Source: Pseudomonas chlororaphis
GTDB lineage: Bacteria > Pseudomonadota > Gammaproteobacteria > Pseudomonadales > Pseudomonadaceae
Reading direction: 5' to 3'
NCBI GenBank assembly: GCA_001023535.1
Contig: CP011020.1
Location: 2,617,734-2,681,733, forward strand
Length of the DNA stretch: 64,000 bases
The translations under genes were made by a program, and so were the position numbers. Within the stretch, counting starts at the first letter, position 1. Each line of letters starts with the position of its first letter. The notes beneath the pieces are model-generated. The model had not been told where the DNA came from. It saw nothing but the letters and a program-made list of their open reading frames with translations, and ran no database searches. Positions 21,705 through 31,976 of the stretch are shown here, in pieces.

Positions 21705-21758
21705 GCCATTGACCTGTTTCACAAAAAAACTAAAAAACCGAGCTGTAGGAGTCCTTGC

Positions 21759-22145
21759 ATGTCACTCATCAAAACTGCTGTTGTTGCTGTCGCCTTGTCC
21801 ACCGGCCTGTTGGTCAGTGGCCTGGCCCAGGCGCATCCGAAACTGCTGTCCTCTACCCCCGCCGAGGGCGCCGAAGGTGCGGCACCGCCAAGGATCGAGC
21901 TGCACTTTTCCGAAAACCTGATGACCCAGTTTTCCGGAGCCAAGCTGATGATGACCGAGATGCCCGGCATGGCGGCGCATTCGCCCATGCCCATGCCAGC
22001 CAAGGTCTCCGGCAGCGATGACCCGAAAACCATGGTCATTGTCCCAAATGGCCCTCTCACCGCCGGCACCTATCAGGTCCAGTGGCGCGCGGTGTCGTCT
22101 GACACTCACCCGATCACCGGTAACGTCACGTTCAAGGTGAAGTGA
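21759..22145 (+). CDS. copC: Periplasmic copper-binding chaperone CopC
   Basis: 128 aa. The signal peptide ends AQA before His24, which becomes the N-terminal His of the Cu(II) site in the mature protein. The Met-rich loop [19 protein letters not shown] supplies Cu(I) ligands, and SSDTHPITG gives the other Cu(II) residues. This is the full two-site form. It is third in the copABCD cluster and passes copper to CopD or CopA. Confidence 0.93.
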   Translation: MSLIKTAVVAVALSTGLLVSGLAQAHPKLLSSTPAEGAEGAAPPRIELHFSENLMTQFSGAKLMMTEMPGMAAHSPMPMPAKVSGSDDPKTMVIVPNGPLTAGTYQVQWRAVSSDTHPITGNVTFKVK

Positions 22146-22149
22146 GTTG

Positions 22150-23061
22150 ATGAGCGACTCGATCAACATCGCCCTGCGTTTTGCCCTGTATTTGGATCTG
22201 ATGTTGCTGTTAGGCCTGGCCGCGTTCGGGCTCTATAGCCTGCGAGGCCAGGAGCGGGTGTCGGGCGCGCAGTTGCCGTTCACACTACTGCTAGTGACCA
22301 CGGCGGTGTTGGGCGTGCTGCTCTCCTTCGCCGCCATGGCGTGCATGGCCTGGGCCATGAGCGGAGTTTCAGACTGGGCCGAACTGTGGCCGCACATTGA
22401 AATGATGGTGTTGGAGACCGACTTCGGCTCGAGTTGGACACTGCGGATAGCGGCGCTGCTGCTGGCCGGGGTCGCCGTGACGCTCAATAAACGTTGGCCG
22501 ACTGCCAGCCTGGGCCTGGTCATGCTCGGTGGGGCCGTGGCCTTGGCGACGCTGGCCTGGGCGGGGCACGGCGCAATGGACGAAGGCACACGCCGCAACT
22601 GGCACTTCAGCACCGACTTCCTGCACTTGTGGGCGGCGGGAGGCTGGGTCGGGGCCTTGGCCGCGTTTGCCCTGCTGCTTCGCCAGGCCGAACCGCAGCT
22701 GGCGGTACTGGCCCGGACGTTGACCGGGTTTGAAACCGCCGGGGCGGTGATCGTGGCGGTCATCAGCGTGACGGGGGTGGTGAATTATCTGTTCATCGCC
22801 GGCCCAAGCGTCGAAGGGCTGCTGGACAGTACCTACGGTCAGTTGCTGGCGCTCAAGCTCATCTTGTTCGCCGCCATGCTGGTGTTCGCCGCGTTGAACC
22901 GCTTTCACCTGAGCCCACTGCTGGAGCGGGCTCGACAGAGCGGCGAGCACAAAATCGCGGTGAATGCCCTACGGCGCAGCATGGTCCTTGAGTTCGCTGT
23001 GGCGGTGATCATTCTGGGATTGGTGGCGTGGCTGGGGACGCTGAGCCCGGAGATGGAATAA
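22150..23061 (+). CDS. copD: Copper-resistance inner-membrane protein CopD
   Basis: 303 aa from ATG 22150 (a TTG directly before it is unlikely). About eight hydrophobic segments with conserved polar residues typical of CopD (LDLMLL at the start, [25 protein letters not shown]). It starts 5 bases after the copC stop and is clearly cotranscribed. It imports copper across the inner membrane with CopC. It closes the cluster; a short REP remnant follows. Confidence 0.92.
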   Translation: MSDSINIALRFALYLDLMLLLGLAAFGLYSLRGQERVSGAQLPFTLLLVTTAVLGVLLSFAAMACMAWAMSGVSDWAELWPHIEMMVLETDFGSSWTLRIAALLLAGVAVTLNKRWPTASLGLVMLGGAVALATLAWAGHGAMDEGTRRNWHFSTDFLHLWAAGGWVGALAAFALLLRQAEPQLAVLARTLTGFETAGAVIVAVISVTGVVNYLFIAGPSVEGLLDSTYGQLLALKLILFAAMLVFAALNRFHLSPLLERARQSGEHKIAVNALRRSMVLEFAVAVIILGLVAWLGTLSPEME

Positions 23062-23084
23062 CCGACTAGCGCCCCACTGAATCC

Positions 23085-23112
23085 GTGGCGAGAGAACTTG
23101 CCCCCTCGCCAC
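23085..23112. repeat. REP remnant, family B
   Basis: A 28-base compact palindrome GTGGCGAGAGAAC...CTCGCCAC, an internally shortened family-B element after copD. Confidence 0.7.
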
Positions 23113-23217
23113 AAAAGCGAGCAGCATTTAATTATTAAATAAGCCTCACCAGTTTTCAGTTTGCCCATCGCAAGGTGCCCTGGCCTAAATGGGGCTTTAT
23201 CCAGCCAAGGCCCTGTT

Positions 23218-24405
23218 ATGGAAAGCATTCGAACCTCAACCACCCACGCCATCTGGCTGATGGTCAGCATCGTTTTGGTAGCGCTGAACCTGAGGCCTTC
23301 GATGGCAGCGGTCGGGCCGTTGTTATCGGCCATTCGCGGCGAGGTTCCCTTGAGTTTCAGTACCGCCTCGCTGCTGACCATGTTGCCCGTCATGGCGATG
23401 GGCCTGGCGATGTTCCAGGGCATGCGCATCGCCCTGCGCATTGGTGAACACCGCACCATCGTGCTGTCGTTGTTGATCATTGGCATCGCCACGGCCTCGC
23501 GCTTGTATCTGGACAGCGCCGCCGGGTTGATCGCCAGTGCGATCGTGGCCGGGCTTGGGATCGCGTTGATCCAGGCAGTGATGCCGGCACTGATCAAGTC
23601 ACGCTTCGCCGACAACGTCTCTCTGTTCATGGGCTTGTACGTCACCGCCATCATGGGCGGGGCGGCGATTGCCGCGTCGTTTTCACCCTTTGTCCTGACG
23701 CAAACGGGCAGTTGGCGCGTCGGCCTGGCGATCTGGGCATTGTTGGCGCTGGTCGCCTTGGGCTGCTGGTACGCCCAGCGATCGAACATCACGCCCTTGT
23801 CCGAAACAGCGCCCCGGCATCACGAAGCGTTCTCCAGCAACGCCCGGGCCTGGCTCCTGGCGATTTTCTTTGGCCTGGGCACCGCTTCCTACACCTGCGT
23901 GCTGGCCTGGCTGGCACCGTACTACGTGGAAAAGGGCTGGAGCGAACAGCACGCTGGCCTGCTGCTGGGGTTCCTCACGGCAATGGAAGTGTTATCCGGC
24001 CTGGTCACCCCGGCGATTGCCAACCGCAGCCGGGATAAACGCCTGGTCCTGAGCGTCCTGCTGGCCCTGATCATCGGCGGCTTCTGTGGCCTGATCCTCA
24101 GTCCGGAACGCTTCAGCCTGCTCTGGGCCTGCCTGCTGGGGCTGGGTATCGGCGGCCTGTTCCCCATGAGCCTGATCGTATCCCTCGACCACCTGGACAA
24201 CCCACGCCGGGCCGGTGGCCTTACTGCGTTCGTGCAGGGTGTCGGCTATCTCATCGCCGGCCTCTCGCCATTGATTGCCGGGATGATCCGCGACCAACTG
24301 GGGAGTTTTGAGTGGGCCTGGTGGTCGCTCATGGCGATCATGGCGTTGATGATGGTGATGGGATTGCGCCTGGACCCGAAACATTACGGACAGCACATCC
24401 GCTGA
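23218..24405 (+). CDS. MFS transporter, CynX/NimT type
   Basis: 395 aa with about 12 membrane segments; the N-terminal ALNLRPSMAAVGPLL motif is the hallmark of the CynX/NimT (cyanate and 2-nitroimidazole) subfamily. The start at ATG 23218 is chosen because hydrophobic helix 1 follows at once; an upstream in-frame start at 23161 would add a non-conserved tail. No cynS or cynT is nearby, so cyanate transport is not supported. It is monocistronic. Confidence 0.82.
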   Translation: MESIRTSTTHAIWLMVSIVLVALNLRPSMAAVGPLLSAIRGEVPLSFSTASLLTMLPVMAMGLAMFQGMRIALRIGEHRTIVLSLLIIGIATASRLYLDSAAGLIASAIVAGLGIALIQAVMPALIKSRFADNVSLFMGLYVTAIMGGAAIAASFSPFVLTQTGSWRVGLAIWALLALVALGCWYAQRSNITPLSETAPRHHEAFSSNARAWLLAIFFGLGTASYTCVLAWLAPYYVEKGWSEQHAGLLLGFLTAMEVLSGLVTPAIANRSRDKRLVLSVLLALIIGGFCGLILSPERFSLLWACLLGLGIGGLFPMSLIVSLDHLDNPRRAGGLTAFVQGVGYLIAGLSPLIAGMIRDQLGSFEWAWWSLMAIMALMMVMGLRLDPKHYGQHIR

Positions 24406-24502
24406 GTTTCCAGTAGGAGGACTTGATAGGTTGAAGATTTAGCGGGTGCGACTTGACGTTACTATACCTGCCAGGATTTTTACCTCGTAAGGGAGCTACG
24501 CC

Positions 24503-25933
24503 TTGTCCGTCATTCCTGACAGAACCTTCGCTGAAGTGCTCAAGCACACCGTCAAACGCATTCTTTCCTATTGGACCCAGATCACCGTCACGTTAGGCCT
24601 GCTCGCGACAGGGCTAGGGTTCATCACGTTGTACCTGTATACCCGGACGATTGGACGAATCGATCTGTTCATGCCGTCCATCGATGTGAAGTCTGCACTG
24701 TTGGTCTGGGTCGTGCTCGTCCTGCTGCTGATGCTGTCGTATCTGTTCATCCTGGGGGCAACAACGTGGATGTTCGGCTGGTCGGTTTCGCTTTTTTCAA
24801 ACATGAAGGACAACCAACCGAAGATTGTTTTCTATCTGGTGTTCCCCACGGTTGTGGGATTTAGCGCGTTCATCGGCGCCACTTTCTTTCTGTCCACATT
24901 GAACACCTGGATGATATTCGTGGCGTTACTCCTGATCGTCTTCGTTGCGTGCTTTCTCATGTACGCGCTCACGCCGTTCAAAAGAATCATCAGGAAAAGC
25001 ACACTGGTCCAAGCCAGGCTGGAGCGAGCCCGCTTGAAACGCCTGGCAGCCCATCAACAAATAAAGCAGAAAAAGCTGCAGAAAAATAAGCCTGCCCGCC
25101 CCAAGAAGGCCTGCCTGCAAAAATGGCTCACCTATTGGCAGGCGTTCAAAGACAAGACGACGCCAACGTGGCTGCAGCTAAAAGAAAAATGGCAGCGGCT
25201 ACAGTCGTGGGTAAGGGCTCGCAAAGCGTTCTGGCTCGTCACCCTGGTCTCGATCTTCATATTTGTCACCGTGATCTTCGCCGCCTTTCCAATCCTGCTG
25301 ACGATACGTTCATACATGGAGAAAGAAACCCCTGACACCGTCCCCTACGTGGCGGGCCTGTCCTGGCTGACACTCATCTTCACCCTGTTACCGGTCGTCG
25401 TATTTTATTGTTTCAAGGGGGATATCTACCGGCGGACCTTCAATGGCCTGATCGCAATGATCCTGGCCTTCTGCGCCTTCACAATGCTCTCGCCGGGCAG
25501 TCTGAGCCAGATCACCTACATCGCAGCACAAGGCTTATCCGTTCGCCAACAAACGGCGGAGCGATACGCCTTGCCAGAAGAGATAAAACTGCAAGACCTG
25601 AGCGCGACCCTGTGGAAAACACGTCAGGTTGCTGCGCAAAAAATAGAAGTCGAGGCCTTCCAGTTGTATTCCTTTGGGGACGTATTGTTACTGTGCCCAA
25701 AAGACATGCTGTCACTTGAACTCAAAGAACTGAAAAACTACTCGAAGTTCTGTATCAGCACGCTCAATAGCAAGGTTGTGCGCAAACCGCCGTTACCGGT
25801 ATTCGCCAGGAAATTACAGAAAGATTGGGCTTGCCGGGTGCCCTCATGGCAGATCCAGGCAGGACGCTGGCTCGCTTGGGAAGCGCTGGTTCCAGGCGTT
25901 TACCGCTCCGCGTCGGGCGAGAAAAAGGGCTGA
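24503..25933 (+). CDS. Unrecognised seven-segment membrane protein with soluble C-terminal domain
   Basis: 476 aa beginning TTG with GGGAG upstream. Hydrophobic segments at about 27-47, 65-93, 109-130, 136-156, 243-268, 283-303 and 314-332. A very basic region (160-240, many Lys/Arg) between segments 4 and 5 should be cytoplasmic, which puts the C-terminal 335-476 in the periplasm; that domain has Cys398 and Cys417 that could pair. I recognise no family. Codon use is visibly AT-richer than the flanking genes, and the gene lies next to tRNA-Lys, suggesting horizontal gain. Confidence 0.72.
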   Translation: MSVIPDRTFAEVLKHTVKRILSYWTQITVTLGLLATGLGFITLYLYTRTIGRIDLFMPSIDVKSALLVWVVLVLLLMLSYLFILGATTWMFGWSVSLFSNMKDNQPKIVFYLVFPTVVGFSAFIGATFFLSTLNTWMIFVALLLIVFVACFLMYALTPFKRIIRKSTLVQARLERARLKRLAAHQQIKQKKLQKNKPARPKKACLQKWLTYWQAFKDKTTPTWLQLKEKWQRLQSWVRARKAFWLVTLVSIFIFVTVIFAAFPILLTIRSYMEKETPDTVPYVAGLSWLTLIFTLLPVVVFYCFKGDIYRRTFNGLIAMILAFCAFTMLSPGSLSQITYIAAQGLSVRQQTAERYALPEEIKLQDLSATLWKTRQVAAQKIEVEAFQLYSFGDVLLLCPKDMLSLELKELKNYSKFCISTLNSKVVRKPPLPVFARKLQKDWACRVPSWQIQAGRWLAWEALVPGVYRSASGEKKG

Positions 25934-26021
25934 AGGCCCTGGCAGTCGTGAGCATGGCGACTGCGCCACGACAGAACGGCTGACTCCCTGCCCTTGGGCG
26001 GGGGGACACTTAATTTCAGGC

Positions 26022-26063
26022 AAAAAAAAATCTGGAAATCCTCACTTTCGTGGGCCTTCCAGA
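26022..26063 (-). terminator. Terminator of tRNA-Lys
   Basis: On the minus strand: TCTGGAA, a loop containing CCCACGAAAGTGAGG, TTCCAGA, then a run of nine T. It lies about 20 bases beyond the tRNA 3' end. Confidence 0.8.
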
Positions 26064-26082
26064 CTTTTAAAACTGCTAAAAA

Positions 26083-26158
26083 TGGTGGGTCGTGTGGGAT
26101 TCGAACCTACGACCAATTGGTTAAAAGCCAACTGCTCTACCAACTGAGCTAACGACCC
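26083..26158 (-). tRNA. tRNA-Lys (anticodon TTT)
   Basis: 76 bases on the minus strand, starting GGGTCGTTAGCTCAGTTGG with D-loop, anticodon loop CTTTTAA (anticodon TTT), T-arm GGTTCGAATCC and encoded CCA end. The acceptor stem GGGTCGT pairs with ACGACCC. It sits directly upstream of queC; in P. aeruginosa the equivalent tRNA-Lys is an attachment site for PAPI-1/pKLC102-type islands. Confidence 0.97.
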
Positions 26159-26221
26159 GCTGTGTGGTGGCGCGTATAATACTGATTTCTAAGGACTATT
26201 CAACACCTAATTTGAAATAAA

Positions 26222-26914
26222 TCAAAAATAAGGTGTTGGGTCGCTCACGCCCGCCGCTGCGAAGCCTTCGGCACGCAGGCGGCAGCTGTCGCATTTGCCG
26301 CAGGCACGGCCCTGATCGTCGGCCTGATAGCAGGAAACGGTCAGTCCATAGTCCACGCCAAGCTTTACACCCGCCTTGACGATGTCGGCCTTGCTCAGGT
26401 TCTGCAAAGGCGCCTGTATGCGGAACCCCAGCCCTTCCACGCCGGCCTTGGTCGCCAGGTTAGCCATGCGCTCGAACGCCTCGACGAACTCCGGACGACA
26501 ATCCGGGTAGCCGGAATAATCCACGGCATTGACGCCGATGAAGATGTCACGGGCGCCCAGCACCTCGGCCCAACCCAGGGCAAGAGACAGGAACACCGTG
26601 TTGCGGGCCGGTACATACGTCACCGGGATCCCTTCGCTCGGCGCTTCGGGCACGTCGATGGAACTGTCGGTCAGGGCCGAACCGCCGATCCCGTTGAGGT
26701 TCAGGCCGATCACCTTGTGCTCTACCACCCCCAGGTCCCGGGCAACCCGCTCGGCGGCCTGAAGCTCGGCGCGGTGACGCTGGCCGTAATCGAAGCTCAT
26801 GGTGTAGCAGCGGTAGCCTTCGGCCCGGGCCATGGCCACGACCGTCGCCGAGTCCAGGCCACCGGACAACAGGATGACCGCGCGTTTTTCTGTAATGTTC
26901 GTCTGTTCAGTCAT
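26222..26914 (-). CDS. queC: 7-cyano-7-deazaguanine synthase
   Basis: 230 aa from ATG 26914 (the longer frame overlaps queE). It converts 7-carboxy-7-deazaguanine to preQ0 with ATP and ammonia in queuosine synthesis. The P-loop is SGGLDSAT near residue 15, and the C-terminal zinc site is [10 protein letters not shown] with an upstream Cys in TVSCYQ. Its ATG is two bases from the queE stop, so the two are one operon. Confidence 0.96.
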   Translation of the reverse strand: MTEQTNITEKRAVILLSGGLDSATVVAMARAEGYRCYTMSFDYGQRHRAELQAAERVARDLGVVEHKVIGLNLNGIGGSALTDSSIDVPEAPSEGIPVTYVPARNTVFLSLALGWAEVLGARDIFIGVNAVDYSGYPDCRPEFVEAFERMANLATKAGVEGLGFRIQAPLQNLSKADIVKAGVKLGVDYGLTVSCYQADDQGRACGKCDSCRLRAEGFAAAGVSDPTPYF

Positions 26915-26915
26915 C

Positions 26916-27563
26916 TCAGCGCCCCGGCTCGTCGTTCCAAAGATATTTGTGCAACTGCAATTGCAGGCGCACCGGCAGGTTATCCGCCACCACCCAATCC
27001 GCCAGGTCACGGGCATTCAAGTCATGATGGCTGGGCGACACCAAAACCTCCCCGGCCCGCTCGTCAAGCCGATACTGGATCAACTTGGACACGGCCCAGT
27101 CGTAATCTTCCCGCGAGCAAATGACGAACTTGACTTGGTCGTTGGGCGTCAGCAGTTCGATGTTCTCATAACGGTTGCGATGCGCTTCCTTTGAACCTGG
27201 GGTTTTCAAATCCACGACGCGGCTGACACGCGGGTCGACGGCCGAGATGTCCAAGGCGCCACTGGTCTCCAACGAGACCTCGTAGCCGGCATCGCATAGC
27301 TGCTTGAGCAAAGGAATGGCATTGGGTTGTGCCAGTGGTTCGCCGCCCGTGACGCAGACATAGCGCGGGCGGTAGCCGGCGACTTGCTCAAGGATGTCGT
27401 CGAGGGTGCGCAAGGTGCCGCCACTGAAGGCGTAGGCGCTGTCACAGTATTGGCAACGCAACGGACAACCGGTGAGGCGCACAAATACCGTGGGCAGCCC
27501 GGCCGTTCGTGTTTCACCCTGTAACGAGTAAAAAACTTCGGTGATTCTCAATGTGTCTTGCAT
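26916..27563 (-). CDS. queE: 7-carboxy-7-deazaguanine synthase (radical SAM)
   Basis: 215 aa from ATG 27563; GTG 27572 would add three residues and neither has a strong ribosome site. The radical-SAM cluster motif CPLRCQYC (CX3CX2C) is at about residues 33-40, preceded by FYSLQGE typical of QueE, and VTGGEPL follows. It makes the deazapurine ring that QueC converts to preQ0. It is upstream of and coupled to queC, downstream of the tol-pal cluster. Confidence 0.95.
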   Translation of the reverse strand: MQDTLRITEVFYSLQGETRTAGLPTVFVRLTGCPLRCQYCDSAYAFSGGTLRTLDDILEQVAGYRPRYVCVTGGEPLAQPNAIPLLKQLCDAGYEVSLETSGALDISAVDPRVSRVVDLKTPGSKEAHRNRYENIELLTPNDQVKFVICSREDYDWAVSKLIQYRLDERAGEVLVSPSHHDLNARDLADWVVADNLPVRLQLQLHKYLWNDEPGR

Positions 27564-27681
27564 AGTCGCCACGGGCGTAACAGCTAAACAGGCTGTCCGC
27601 CTCCGTCAGGCACTTCAAGAAACCCCGCCAACGCGTAGATCCCAGGAAGCGTGTTTCAGAAAAAGGGCGTGAATTCTAACG

Positions 27682-27710
27682 AAAAAACCCGCGACAGGCG
27701 CGGGTTTCTT
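27682..27710 (-). terminator. Terminator after the tol-pal-cpoB operon
   Basis: On the minus strand AAACCCGCG-CCTGT-CGCGGGTTTTTTC: 8-bp GC-rich stem and T-run, 20 bases after the cpoB stop. Confidence 0.9.
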
Positions 27711-27730
27711 CAATACGGGCTCAAACCGGC

Positions 27731-28567
27731 TTACATGCGCTGCAGATCGCGCTGAGCCAGTTGGGCGGCGGAGGTGCCCGGGTACTGGGCCACCACTTGC
27801 TGCAAGATGCCCTTGACCTTGTCGGTGTGACCGAGGCGGCGCTCTACGTCAGCCAGCTTGTACAGCGAATCCGGCACCTTGGCGTGCTTGGGATACAGCT
27901 GGGAGACCTTGGCGAACGCCTGTCCAGCGCCTTGCAGGTCGCCTTTGGCCAGGTTCACTTCGCCCAGCCAGTATTGAGCATTGCCCGCGTACTGGCTGTT
28001 GGGGTACTTGCGCAGGAAAGCGGCGAAGGCCTGGCTGGCCTTGTCGAAATCCTTGGCCTTGATCAGGTCGAAGGCGGCATCGTAGTAGAGCTTTTCCTTC
28101 GCCGGGTCAGCCGGTTCGCCGCTGGCGGCAGGTGCCGGAGCGGCTGCCCCAGCGCCTGCGGCAGGTGTTGCACCGGGGGCGTTCAAGTCGCCACCGGTAC
28201 CAGAATTCTCAGGAGTGGCGGCAGGTGCGACGCCGGTTCCTATGCGCCGATCAAGATCCTGGTATCGCTCCAGGTTTTCCTGCTTCATGCGCGAAATATC
28301 ATTCTGCAGAACTTCGATCACGCCTTGCTGGCGCGACAGTTGATCCTGCATTTGCTGGAGCTGGTTGAACAGCTCGCCCTGTGCCGAGACAGGGGCCGAA
28401 ACCCCTCCCCCGGCATAGGCGCCGTTCGTACCGTAACCTGCAGGCGGATTACTGCTCCCGCTATTGCTATAGCCGGCATCGTTATCGACCACAGGAACCG
28501 CAGCCCACGCCGCAAGCGGCGCGAGGCTGAGAGCCAGAACAGTTACAGCACGACGGCACGTTCGCAT
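27731..28567 (-). CDS. cpoB: Cell division coordinator CpoB (YbgF), TPR protein
   Basis: 278 aa. Signal peptide cleaved near residue 22 (LAPLAAWA). Then a Gly/Ser/Asn linker, a trimerising coiled coil (FNQLQQMQDQLSRQQGVIEVL, about 66-105) and three C-terminal TPR repeats (about 155-278). A periplasmic partner of TolA and PBP1B that couples septal peptidoglycan synthesis to outer-membrane constriction. It is 6 bases after pal. Confidence 0.94.
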   Translation of the reverse strand: MRTCRRAVTVLALSLAPLAAWAAVPVVDNDAGYSNSGSSNPPAGYGTNGAYAGGGVSAPVSAQGELFNQLQQMQDQLSRQQGVIEVLQNDISRMKQENLERYQDLDRRIGTGVAPAATPENSGTGGDLNAPGATPAAGAGAAAPAPAASGEPADPAKEKLYYDAAFDLIKAKDFDKASQAFAAFLRKYPNSQYAGNAQYWLGEVNLAKGDLQGAGQAFAKVSQLYPKHAKVPDSLYKLADVERRLGHTDKVKGILQQVVAQYPGTSAAQLAQRDLQRM

Positions 28568-28573
28568 GACGAA

Positions 28574-29071
28574 TTACTTACGCAGTTCGACGCGACGGTT
28601 TTGAGCCCAGGACTGCTCGTCGTTGCCGGTAGCAACTGGACGCTCTTCGCCGTAGGAAACCAGTTCCAGCTGAGCTGGGGAAACACCTTGCAGTACCAGG
28701 TAGCGTTGAACGGCTTTCGCACGACGCTCGCCCAGTGCCATGTTGTACTCACGAGTACCACGTTCGTCGGTGTTGCCTTCCAGAACAACGCGAGCGCCGT
28801 TTGCTTTCAGGTCCTTGGCATGAACGTCCAGAGCGCGCATGGCTTCTGGCTTCAGGTCCGAGCTGTCGTATTCGAAGTAGAAGGTGGTGATTGCGCGCAG
28901 AGCAGCTTCTTCGCTCAGGGAGCCATCAACTGCACCAGTGTTAGCGCCGTAACCAGCGTTTGGATCAACAGCGCCTTCACCGGCGTTGTCGCCGCCTTTG
29001 GACGAGCAACCTACAGCTACAGCCATGGCCAGAGCCAGCGCAGCAAATTTACCAAACTTCAGCATTTCCAT
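28574..29071 (-). CDS. pal: Peptidoglycan-associated lipoprotein Pal (OprL)
   Basis: 165 aa. A lipoprotein signal ends AVAVGC with lipidated Cys22. The OmpA-like peptidoglycan-binding domain is C-terminal (about 60-165), with [15 protein letters not shown] and the GEERP motif. It anchors the outer membrane to peptidoglycan and binds TolB. It has its own ribosome site (AGGAG), with a 52-base gap from tolB. Confidence 0.96.
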   Translation of the reverse strand: MEMLKFGKFAALALAMAVAVGCSSKGGDNAGEGAVDPNAGYGANTGAVDGSLSEEAALRAITTFYFEYDSSDLKPEAMRALDVHAKDLKANGARVVLEGNTDERGTREYNMALGERRAKAVQRYLVLQGVSPAQLELVSYGEERPVATGNDEQSWAQNRRVELRK

Positions 29072-29123
29072 CGTGAAACTCCTAATGAACCCCAGTGTGT
29101 TAAGTAAAACGTATTGCGCCGCG

Positions 29124-30425
29124 TCAGTTCAGGTAAGGGGACCAGGACGGTTCTCTGACTTCGCCTTGTGCGGTAGGAAGCGGGAGCCTCACGCGTCCAT
29201 TAATGGACACGAGCATCAAGACTCCCCGGCCCTGCTGGCGGGTGGCGTAGATTACCATGGTGCCGTTGGGCGCAACAGTAGGTGACTCGTCCAGAGTGCT
29301 ATCAGTGAGGATTTTTACGCTACCGCGCTGCAAATCCTGGGCCGCCACCTTGAAATTGGTGAAACCGTCCTGGCGATGGATCATCACCAGGGTCTTTTCA
29401 TCTGCCGACAGTTTAGGGTTGGCGTTGTAGTTACCCACGAACGTCACGCGTTCAGCACCGCCGCCGCCAGCACTGGTCTTGTAGATCTGAGGCTTGCCAC
29501 CGCGGTCGGAGGTGAAGTAGATGGTCGAGCCATCCTTGCCCCAGAACGGTTCGGTGTTGATGCCCGGGCCATTGGTGACGCGGGAGATCGAGCGCGAGGC
29601 CAGGTTCATCACGTAGATGTCAGGGTTGCCGTCCTTGGACAGCACGAACGCCAGGCGCGAACCGTCCGGCGACCACGACGGCGCGCCATTGAGGCCTTCG
29701 AAGTTGGTGATCTGCTCACGACGACCGGTGTCGATGTGCTGCACGAAGATCCGAGGACGCTTCTGCTCGAACGAAACATAGGCGATGCGCTTGCCATCGG
29801 GGGCAAAACGCGGCGACAGGATCGGCTCGCGCGATTGCAGCAGGGTCACCGCGCGGGCGCCGTCATAGTCGGAGCGCTGCAGGGTGTAACGGGTGTTGTT
29901 CTCGGAGAAGCGCTCGGCGGTCACGTAGAGCATGCGCGTGGAGAACGCGCCCTTGATGCCGGTGAGTTTCTCGAAGGACTGGTCGGCGATGTAGTGCGCC
30001 ATGTCGCGCAATTGATCGACGCCGCCCGACACGCTGCCGGTCAGCACTTGCTGCTCGGTGGCGACGTTGAACAGGGCGTACTGCACCTGCAGGCGACCGC
30101 CGGCCGGGACAATGCTGCCCACCATGATGTACTGGGCGCCCAGGGCCTTCCAGTCACGGTAGATGACTTCGCTGGCCTGGGTCGGCAGGCTGATCATGTT
30201 CTGTTTCGGAATCGGCGCGTAGTAACCCGAGTTGCGCAGGTCGTTGCCGATGATCTCCGCCATGTCGTCCGGCAGGACGCTACCGCCCTGCCAGCCGAAC
30301 GGTACGACGGCGATCGGGGTCGCCCGGTCGCTGCCGCTGGTGACCAGAATGTTCTTTTCCTCTGCTACCGCCATCCCTGCCAGGCAGCAGATAACGACAA
30401 GCATTGATCGAAGAATGTTTCTCAC
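29124..30425 (-). CDS. tolB: Tol-Pal system beta-propeller protein TolB
   Basis: 433 aa. Signal peptide cleaved near AVA (residue 21). N-terminal alpha/beta domain (about 22-165), then a six-bladed WD40-like propeller with recurring [28 protein letters not shown] and [15 protein letters not shown] units. Periplasmic partner of Pal and TolA. Its start overlaps the tolA stop by 4 bases. Confidence 0.96.
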   Translation of the reverse strand: MRNILRSMLVVICCLAGMAVAEEKNILVTSGSDRATPIAVVPFGWQGGSVLPDDMAEIIGNDLRNSGYYAPIPKQNMISLPTQASEVIYRDWKALGAQYIMVGSIVPAGGRLQVQYALFNVATEQQVLTGSVSGGVDQLRDMAHYIADQSFEKLTGIKGAFSTRMLYVTAERFSENNTRYTLQRSDYDGARAVTLLQSREPILSPRFAPDGKRIAYVSFEQKRPRIFVQHIDTGRREQITNFEGLNGAPSWSPDGSRLAFVLSKDGNPDIYVMNLASRSISRVTNGPGINTEPFWGKDGSTIYFTSDRGGKPQIYKTSAGGGGAERVTFVGNYNANPKLSADEKTLVMIHRQDGFTNFKVAAQDLQRGSVKILTDSTLDESPTVAPNGTMVIYATRQQGRGVLMLVSINGRVRLPLPTAQGEVREPSWSPYLN

Positions 30426-31501
30426 AAGGCTAGATCCTCAGGTGTGAATGTCATCTTGAACGAACGATAGGGAGCAAAGTCGCTCGGTTTCATTCCTTGC
30501 ATTTCCGTCAGTCGTCCAATGTTCTTGACCGCCGCGACCGCCGAAGCGTCGAACGGACCGTCACCGCTGGACTTGGCGACGCTGACCGAGGTAACCGTAC
30601 CGTCGGGCAACATGCCGATTTGCAATACTACCGTCATGCCTTTGCGCGCCGAAGGTGGACGGGCCCAACCTTCTGCCGCCCGGGCACGAATCAGATCATC
30701 GAAACTGCCGGCGACTTCATCGCCCTGCTCGTCGGCCAAGGCCTGCTGGCGCTCCGGCTTGTCGGAAAGCAGGTCTGCCAAGGCCTGGGCCTTCTTGTCT
30801 TCGGCAGATTTACGCGCTGCGTCCTGGGCCTTTTTCTTGGCGGCGTCGGCGGCGGCTTTCTTCTTCGCTTCTTCGGCGACCTTTTTCTTCGCCTCTTCAG
30901 CTTCGGCTTTCTTCTTGGCGTCTTCGGCCGCTTTCTTCTTCGCGTCCTCGACAATCTTTTTCTTCGCTTCTTCAGCGGCCGCTTTCTTGGCCTCTTCTTC
31001 GGCGGCTTTCTTGGCTTCTTCCTCGGCCTTCTTCTTGGCTATATCAGCCAATTGTTTCTCTTCTGCCTTCTTGGCCTCGGCCGCCTTCTTCGCGTCGTCG
31101 GCTTTCTTGGCTTCATCAGCCTTTTTCGCCTCGTCCGCTTTCTTCGCCTCATCGGCCTTCTTGGCTTCCTCGGCCTTTTGAGCCGCTTCCTCTTTCTTTT
31201 GTTCCGCGGCCTTGATCGCTTCCTGCTCGACCTTTTTCTGCTCCATCTGCTCGACTTCGGTCTGGCGCGCGGCGGATTTCTTCGCCTCGCCCGCAAGCTT
31301 CTGGTTGGTCTGGGTGGTGGCCTGGCTTTTGGACTTGAGCTGGTACAACGTCGCCTGCACGATCGGCTTGGCCGGTGGCAGCTCCGGTGTCATGGCAAAA
31401 CTGACGAACAGCATGCCGAACACCAGCACGTGCAGGCCGACGGCCAGGACAGTGGGCCAGAAGTAGCTTTCCGAGGCGGACGGCTCTCGCTGTTGCTGCA
31501 T
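30422..31501 (-). CDS. tolA: Cell-envelope integrity protein TolA
   Basis: 359 aa. One N-terminal membrane helix (about 15-36), a very long Lys/Ala/Glu-rich helical domain with repeated ADEAKK units (about 70-250), and the globular C-terminal TolA domain (about 265-359; [21 protein letters not shown]). It transmits the TolQR proton-driven force to TolB-Pal. It overlaps tolR by one base. Length varies between species through the repeat region. Confidence 0.95.
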   Translation of the reverse strand: MQQQREPSASESYFWPTVLAVGLHVLVFGMLFVSFAMTPELPPAKPIVQATLYQLKSKSQATTQTNQKLAGEAKKSAARQTEVEQMEQKKVEQEAIKAAEQKKEEAAQKAEEAKKADEAKKADEAKKADEAKKADDAKKAAEAKKAEEKQLADIAKKKAEEEAKKAAEEEAKKAAAEEAKKKIVEDAKKKAAEDAKKKAEAEEAKKKVAEEAKKKAAADAAKKKAQDAARKSAEDKKAQALADLLSDKPERQQALADEQGDEVAGSFDDLIRARAAEGWARPPSARKGMTVVLQIGMLPDGTVTSVSVAKSSGDGPFDASAVAAVKNIGRLTEMQGMKPSDFAPYRSFKMTFTPEDLAL

Positions 31502-31962
31502 CAGGGGGCCTCGGTGATCAAGCCAACATTACCGACCCCGGCTTTCTGCAGACCGCCCATGGCGCCCATCACGGCACCGTAGTCGACGGTCTTGTCGCCG
31601 CGAATGAAGACCTGCGTACGCTTGCCGGCGTCATTGCCGACACGAATGATCTTGGTCACCGCATCGGTCATCTGCGGCAGGGTCATGGCCCGGTCCTGCT
31701 GCTTCTCGGTGTCGACTTCGCTGCCAAGGTTCCAGTAGTAGGTCTTGTCAGCCTTGATCGAAATGGTCAGGACCTGGGTGTTGTTGTCCTGCGGCAAGGC
31801 TTCGCTGGAAACCTTGGGCAGATCAACCTTCACGCCCTGGTTGAGCATCGGCGCGGTCACCATGAAGATGACCAGCAGCACCAGCATCACGTCGATGTAG
31901 GGCACCACGTTCATCTCGGCAACCGGCTTGCGCTTGTTTCGGGCTCGAGCGATTAAAGCCAT
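31501..31962 (-). CDS. tolR: Tol-Pal system protein TolR
   Basis: 153 aa, ExbD/TolR family. One membrane helix (about 20-40) carrying the proton-path Asp in PYIDVMLVLLVIF, and a periplasmic domain to the C-terminus. It forms the TolQR motor. The start ATG at 31962 follows tolQ after 14 bases. Confidence 0.96.
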   Translation of the reverse strand: MALIARARNKRKPVAEMNVVPYIDVMLVLLVIFMVTAPMLNQGVKVDLPKVSSEALPQDNNTQVLTISIKADKTYYWNLGSEVDTEKQQDRAMTLPQMTDAVTKIIRVGNDAGKRTQVFIRGDKTVDYGAVMGAMGGLQKAGVGNVGLITEAP

Positions 31963-31976
31963 CGGGAAATACCTGC

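Noticed and set aside
26022..26158. Attachment-site duplication of the tRNA-Lys 3' end
   Set aside because: Reading the 8 kb to the left by eye showed no second copy of the T-arm or acceptor end and no integrase gene.
30497..31582. Plus-strand frame rich in Leu/Phe/Gly opposite tolA, looking like a membrane protein
   Set aside because: Antisense of the Lys/Ala repeats of TolA yields Leu/Phe runs; not a gene.
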